Assembly (NCBI RefSeq): GCF_000513295.1
Contig: NC_023065.1
Location: 1,116,001-1,180,000 of the forward strand
Direction of reading: 5' to 3'
Source of the DNA: Magnetospirillum gryphiswaldense MSR-1 v2
Lineage (GTDB): Bacteria > Pseudomonadota > Alphaproteobacteria > Rhodospirillales > Magnetospirillaceae
Length of the DNA stretch: 64,000 nt
The translations under genes were made by a program, and so were the position numbers. Each line of letters opens with the position of its first letter. The first letter of the stretch is position 1. The notes beneath the pieces were generated by a model. The model was not told the DNA's origin, did no database searches, and saw only the letters and a program-made list of their open reading frames with translations. Positions 60,105 to 64,000 of the stretch are shown piece after piece.

Positions 60105-61661
60105 ATGAGCGGGTCCAAGAAGACCTTTTACGTGACCACGCCCATCTATTACGTCAACGACAAGCCCCATATCGGCCATGCCTATACCACGCTTGCCTGC
60201 GACGTCCTGGCTCGCTTCAAGCGCCTGGATGGCTATGACGTCAAGTTCCTGACCGGTACCGACGAACACGGCCAGAAGGTGGAAAAATCGGCGGAGGCGG
60301 CGGGGATTTCGCCGCAAGCCCTGGCCGACATGAACTCGGCCAATTTCCGTGAGTTGGCCGCCCGTCTTAACTGCTCGAACGATGATTTCATCCGCACCAC
60401 CGAGCCGCGCCACGTCGCCTCGGTGCAGGCGTTGTGGACCAAGCTGGTGCAATCCGGCGACATCTATCTGGGCCATTACGAAGGCTGGTATTCGGTTCGC
60501 GATGAAGCCTTCTATGGCGAGGACGAGCTTGTCGCCGGCCCGAATGGCGGCAAGCTGGCCCCCACCGGCGCGCCGGTGGAATGGGTGAAGGAGCCCAGCT
60601 ATTTCTTCCGCCTGTCGGCGTGGCAGGACAAGCTGTTGCAATGGTACGAGGACAACCCGGATTGCGTTGCGCCGCAATCGCGTCGCAACGAGGTGATGAG
60701 CTTCGTCAAGGGTGGCCTGCAAGACCTGTCGGTGTCGCGCACCAGCTTCAAATGGGGCATTCCGGTCCCCGGTGATGCCGACCACGTCATGTATGTGTGG
60801 CTGGATGCCCTGACCAATTACATTACCGCCGTCGGCTATCCCAACCAGGACGGCGCATACGCCCGTTATTGGCCGGCCGATCTGCATATGGTCGGCAAGG
60901 ATATCGTGCGTTTTCACGCCGTCTATTGGCCGGCCTTCCTGATGGCTGCCGGCATCAAGCCGGCCCATCGGGTGTTCGCCCATGGCTGGTGGACCAATGA
61001 AGGCCAGAAGATTTCCAAGTCGGTGGGCAATGTCATCGATCCCTTGGGCCTGATCGAGAAATACGGCCTGGATCAGGTGCGCTATTTCCTGCTGCGCGAA
61101 GTGCCCTTCGGCAATGACGGCGATTACAGCCACCGCGCCATGGTCATGCGCATGAACAGCGAATTGGCCAATGATTACGGCAATTTGGCGCAGCGTGTTC
61201 TGTCCATGATCGGCAAGAATTGCGGCAATGCGGTGCCCGCCCATGGCGCGTTCAACGACGACGACCGCGAGATGCTGGATGCCGCCCACGGCCTGCTGCA
61301 CAAGCTGCGCGACGCCATGGACCGCCAGTTGTTCCATGAAGGCCTGGAGGCACTTTGGGTGGTGATCCGCGCCGCCAACGGCTATGTGGATCGTCAGGCG
61401 CCGTGGGCGTTGAAAAAGACCGACCCGGCCCGCATGGGCACGGTGCTATGGGTGCTGGCGGAAACCATCCGCAATCTGGCCCTGCTGACCCAGGCGTTCA
61501 TGCCCGATAGCTCGGCCAAGCTGCTGGATCAATTGGCCGTCGCCGCCGATCAGCGCGATCTGTCCCAGTGCGGCTCGCATCACGCCCTGAAGCCGGGCAC
61601 CCCCTTGCCGGTGCCGCAAGGCGTCTTTCCGCGCTTTGTCGAAGAGCAGGGGGCCGATTGA
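60105..61661 (+). CDS. metG: methionyl-tRNA synthetase
   Basis: A 518-residue class I synthetase charging tRNA-Met. HIGH is at residues 22-25 (NDKPHIGHAYTT). The KMSKS loop reads KISKS at about 302-306 (EGQKISKSVGN), the usual MetRS variant. At this length it lacks the C-terminal dimerisation domain of E. coli MetG and the four-cysteine zinc knuckle is absent (the region after GTDEHGQK has no paired CxxC). The start is ATG at 60105 with AAGGAG upstream. It is 38 nt after holB and overlaps tatD by one base. Confidence 0.95.
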   Translation: MSGSKKTFYVTTPIYYVNDKPHIGHAYTTLACDVLARFKRLDGYDVKFLTGTDEHGQKVEKSAEAAGISPQALADMNSANFRELAARLNCSNDDFIRTTEPRHVASVQALWTKLVQSGDIYLGHYEGWYSVRDEAFYGEDELVAGPNGGKLAPTGAPVEWVKEPSYFFRLSAWQDKLLQWYEDNPDCVAPQSRRNEVMSFVKGGLQDLSVSRTSFKWGIPVPGDADHVMYVWLDALTNYITAVGYPNQDGAYARYWPADLHMVGKDIVRFHAVYWPAFLMAAGIKPAHRVFAHGWWTNEGQKISKSVGNVIDPLGLIEKYGLDQVRYFLLREVPFGNDGDYSHRAMVMRMNSELANDYGNLAQRVLSMIGKNCGNAVPAHGAFNDDDREMLDAAHGLLHKLRDAMDRQLFHEGLEALWVVIRAANGYVDRQAPWALKKTDPARMGTVLWVLAETIRNLALLTQAFMPDSSAKLLDQLAVAADQRDLSQCGSHHALKPGTPLPVPQGVFPRFVEEQGAD

Positions 61662-62437
61662 TGCTGGTGGACAGCCACTGCCATTTGGATTTCCCCGATT
61701 TCGCCGACGAACTCGATCAGGTGGTGGAACGGGCGCGCGAAGGCGGCGTGGGGTTGATGCTGACCATCAACACCCATGTCAGCCGGTTCCCCCAGGTTCT
61801 GGCGGTGGCGGAACGCTTTGACGACGTCTATTGCACCGTCGGCATCCATCCGCACGAAGCCGGCAGCGAACCGGCCACCGATGCCGAAACCCTGATCCGC
61901 CTGGCCGAGCACCCCAAGGTGGTCGGCTTCGGCGAAACCGGGCTGGATTATTATTACGACAAAAGCCCGCGCGACCGCCAACGCGACAGCTTCCGTGTCC
62001 ATATCGACGCTGCCCGCCGGACCGGCCTGCCGGTGATCATCCACACCCGTGATGCCGATGACGACATGGCCCAAATCCTGACCGAGGAAATGGCCAAGGG
62101 GGCGTTTCCGGGATTGGTCCACTGCTTCAGCTCTGGCCAACAACTGGCTGATTTAACTGTTGAACTTGGACTTTATGTCTCGGTGTCCGGTATCGTCACC
62201 TTCAAGAAGGCGGAGGCCTTGCAGCAGGTCATCGCCAGCGTTCCGCTGGATCGTTTGCTGGTCGAAACCGATTGCCCCTATCTGGCGCCCATCCCCTATC
62301 GCGGCAAGCGCAACGAGCCGGCCTATGTGGCCCACACCGCCGCCAAGGTGGCTGAATTGAAAGGGATTTCCCCCGAGGCATTGGCGGCGGCCAGCACCGC
62401 TAATTTTCTGTCGCTGTTTTCCAAGGTCCGGCCATGA
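61661..62437 (+). CDS. TatD family metal-dependent deoxyribonuclease
   Basis: A 258-residue amidohydrolase-fold nuclease. Metal-binding motifs are VDSHCHLDFPDF near the N-terminus, GFGETGLDYYYDKSP, VIIHTRDADDD, VHCFSSG and VETDCPYLAP, all complete. TatD-type proteins (TatD, YcfH, YjjV) are 3'-5' exonucleases or other hydrolases; the metG-tatD-MBL order is widespread and suggests a housekeeping job. It resembles YcfH most. The ATG at 61661 overlaps the metG stop; the upstream frame inside metG is a shadow. It overlaps the next gene by 4 nt. Confidence 0.9.
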   Translation: MLVDSHCHLDFPDFADELDQVVERAREGGVGLMLTINTHVSRFPQVLAVAERFDDVYCTVGIHPHEAGSEPATDAETLIRLAEHPKVVGFGETGLDYYYDKSPRDRQRDSFRVHIDAARRTGLPVIIHTRDADDDMAQILTEEMAKGAFPGLVHCFSSGQQLADLTVELGLYVSVSGIVTFKKAEALQQVIASVPLDRLLVETDCPYLAPIPYRGKRNEPAYVAHTAAKVAELKGISPEALAAASTANFLSLFSKVRP

Positions 62438-63225
62438 AAGCCACCATCCTGGGATGCGGGGCCGCAGGCGGCGTGCCGAGCATTTCCCGGGGCTGGGGGG
62501 CCTGCGATCCCGATAATCCACGCAACCGCCGCCGCCGCCCGTCCATCCTGGTCCATGGACCGGAAGGGGCGATTTTGGTCGACACCTCGCCCGATTGCCG
62601 TGAACAATTGTTGGATACCGGGATCAATCGGCTGGCGGCGGTGCTCTACACCCACGATCATGCCGACCATATGCACGGCATCGACGACCTGCGCGAGGTC
62701 AACCGGGCCATGCGCGCCCATCTGCCCATCCACGCCACCGCCGAGGTTCTCGACTGTATCCGCAGCCGTTTTCCCTATGTGGTCGGGGGGGTAGGGGAGG
62801 GGCAGAGTATATACAAGCCCCTGCTGGACCTGTATCCCATCGACGGGGTTTTTTCTGTGGGCGGGGCGGAGGTGATTCCTTTCGACCAGGATCACGGTTA
62901 TTGCCGAACCACCGGCTTCCGCTTCGGCCCATTGGCCTATTCCACCGATGCGGTGGAACTGCCCGAAACGTCCTTCGACATCCTGGCCGGAATCGATACC
63001 TGGATCGTCGGCTGTCTGACCTATGATCCGCATCCGACCCATGCTCATCTGGACAAGGTGCTGGGATGGATCGAGCGTATCCGTCCACGTCAGGCGATCT
63101 TGACCCATATGACGCCAAGCCTGGACTACGACACCTTGTGCAATATCCTGCCGCCCCACGTGCGACCGGCCCATGACGGATTGATCATCGAGGCTTGTAC
63201 TGGGGGAAATGCAGCCCCCAGATGA
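62434..63225 (+). CDS. MBL-fold metallo-hydrolase, PhnP-like
   Basis: A 263-residue metallo-beta-lactamase-fold protein. It begins MKATILGCGAAGGVPSISRGWG; the metal motif HxHxDH appears as THDHADHMHGID, followed by FDQDHGYCRTTGFRFG and a further His near the end (ILTHMTPSLDYDTL). PhnP-type enzymes hydrolyse cyclic phosphodiesters; close relatives sit after tatD in many alphaproteobacteria, with unknown substrate. Its start overlaps the tatD stop by 4 nt. Its 3' end overlaps the end of the YicG-type gene by 41 bp, tail to tail. Confidence 0.88.
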   Translation: MKATILGCGAAGGVPSISRGWGACDPDNPRNRRRRPSILVHGPEGAILVDTSPDCREQLLDTGINRLAAVLYTHDHADHMHGIDDLREVNRAMRAHLPIHATAEVLDCIRSRFPYVVGGVGEGQSIYKPLLDLYPIDGVFSVGGAEVIPFDQDHGYCRTTGFRFGPLAYSTDAVELPETSFDILAGIDTWIVGCLTYDPHPTHAHLDKVLGWIERIRPRQAILTHMTPSLDYDTLCNILPPHVRPAHDGLIIEACTGGNAAPR

Positions 63226-63817
63226 TGGCGGCACCGCGTATGGCGAAGCCGGCGGCAATGGCCAGAACCGTCTGTCCGAACTCGGGCAGGGTGGAAAAGT
63301 GGTGCAGCGCCAGCCAGACCATGGACCCGGCAGCCGCAGCGGTGGCATAGATTTCCCGATGGAACATCAAGGGTTTTTCACCGCAAAAGATATCGCGGAT
63401 CAGCCCACCGAAACTGGCGGTCATCACCCCCATGATCACGCAGACCAGAACCGGAGCTTGCAGCGCGGCGGCCTTTTGCGTCCCGGCCACGGCGAACAGA
63501 GCCATACCCAAGGCATCCAGCCACAGCAGCAAGGGCAGGATGCGGGTGAACGGCTTGGCCGCCCAAAACGTCGCCAGCGACGCCACCAGGCTGACGACCA
63601 GATAGGTGGTATCTTCGATCCATACGGGACGAACGCCCAAGATCAGATCGCGAACGGTGCCGCCACCGATGGCGGTGACCGTGCCGACGACCATGAAGCC
63701 GACCGGGTCCATTTCCTTGCGGGCGGCGACCAAGGCGCCGGTAATAGCGAAAACCGCCAAACCGATCAGATCGATGGCGGCAAAGATTTGGGCGATGGCT
63801 TCAGATACGGGCGTCAT
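63185..63817 (-). CDS. trimeric intracellular cation channel / YicG (UPF0126) family protein
   Basis: A 210-residue integral membrane protein with about seven helices in two repeats of the UPF0126 domain: DLIGLAVFAITGALVAARKEMDPVGFMVVGTVTAIGGGTVRDLILG and DALGMALFAVAGTQKAA ... MTASFGGLIRDIFCGEKP (quoted in parts). The GGGTVRD and GGLIRD motifs line the pore in bacterial TRIC channels. It probably conducts K+ or small solutes. The start is ATG at 63817 (MTPVSEAIAQ); an ATG at 63853 is possible but less conserved. The 3' overlap of 41 bp with the MBL gene is longer than usual. Confidence 0.85.
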   Translation of the reverse strand: MTPVSEAIAQIFAAIDLIGLAVFAITGALVAARKEMDPVGFMVVGTVTAIGGGTVRDLILGVRPVWIEDTTYLVVSLVASLATFWAAKPFTRILPLLLWLDALGMALFAVAGTQKAAALQAPVLVCVIMGVMTASFGGLIRDIFCGEKPLMFHREIYATAAAAGSMVWLALHHFSTLPEFGQTVLAIAAGFAIRGAAIIWGLHFPQYKPR

Positions 63818-63928
63818 GGCTGATATAGTGATATGAAGGCAGCGGAAATGCAATACCCAGTAGCGTCATAATATATATTATGCGACAAACGGGGGTGGAC
63901 AAGAGAGAGCCCCCTCGTCCTTCGGGCT

Positions 63929-64000
63929 TCAATTAAATTCCGAACTGGCGCACACCCGCATGCCGCGCGCCCGCATATGGGTGATGAAGGCCTGTCCGGC
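63929..64000 (-). CDS. C-terminus of an unidentified protein (partial, start beyond window)
   Basis: On the minus strand the window edge is in an open frame of 23 codons, AGQAFITHMRARGMRVCASS then EFN, ending in TGA at 63931-63929. The pattern looks coding, but the fragment is too short to name. The gap to the YicG-type start is 111 bp. Confidence 0.45.
   Translation of the reverse strand, partial: AGQAFITHMRARGMRVCASSEFN

Noticed and set aside
59865-61337. 490-codon open frame antisense to metG and the end of holB
   Set aside because: Both genes are clear on the plus strand; no support for the antisense product.

Overview
This window is a GC-rich alphaproteobacterial chromosome segment, most like a Rhodospirillales genome of the Magnetospirillum type. 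That call rests on gene content (PopZ beside valS, a fused Rsh after rpoZ, lepB-rnc-era-recO-parC, rlpA-dac-tmk-holB-metG-tatD, Bpt, a 2-oxoacid:ferredoxin oxidoreductase, a bacteriohemerythrin, a TakP-like TRAP receptor) and on recall of protein families. No database search was run. Nearly all of it is core chromosome. The clear accessory DNA is one nested insertion-sequence block at 22.3-25.9 kb, plus a small disturbed patch at 52.4-53.4 kb.

Layout. 0-1.6 kb: the gamma gene and most of the alpha gene of a 2-oxoacid:ferredoxin oxidoreductase (minus strand). 1.7-2.1 kb: a tRNA-Cys/tRNA-Asn unit with a clear promoter and terminator. 2.2-8.1 kb: a Pcm-like methyltransferase, TolC, PopZ and ValS, most followed by strong hairpin terminators. 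8.2-11.8 kb: a PAS-GGDEF protein, a bacteriohemerythrin and a NYN nuclease/uracil-DNA glycosylase pair. 11.9-21.1 kb: a long plus-strand run (rpoZ, rsh, pdxJ, lepB, rnc, era, a small membrane protein, recO, parC) with many start/stop overlaps. 21.2-28.0 kb: a TRAP transporter whose receptor gene faces its two membrane genes, with the nested IS block between them. 28.1-31.3 kb: bpt, an RDD protein and motB/motA. 31.5-37.5 kb: a flavin reductase, threonine ammonia-lyase, a penicillin-acylase family protein, methylmalonyl-CoA epimerase, Tag and an unknown exported protein. 37.6-46.4 kb: proS, lolC/E-lolD, a sensor kinase and dnaE. 46.4-52.1 kb: a SprA-related protein, a GH17 membrane protein, an exported pentapeptide-repeat protein, hemB and metY. 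52.2-53.5 kb: small genes, a HepT-like remnant and a tRNA-Ser with long untranslated DNA beyond it. 53.5-63.8 kb: carbonic anhydrase, then a cell-wall/replication/translation run (ydcF, mltB, rlpA, dac, tmk, holB, metG, tatD, an MBL hydrolase), a YicG-type membrane protein and the C-terminus of one more gene.

The best-supported unusual structure is the nested insertion. An IS66-family element (22398-24911, imperfect terminal repeats, 8-bp target duplication GTAACAAC) sits inside an IS630-family element (22320-25907, terminal repeats flanked by TA). The IS630 itself landed between the facing terminators of the TRAP genes. The IS630 transposase is split in two frames at a run of seven A.

Other points worth checking are a palindrome upstream of dctQ, a long hairpin terminator about 260 nt beyond tRNA-Ser, a PopZ with two acidic-proline repeat blocks, and a NYN-glycosylase pair joined by a 4-nt overlap. 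I saw no CRISPR array, prophage, rRNA operon or obvious defence island, and nothing I would call a new multi-gene system.
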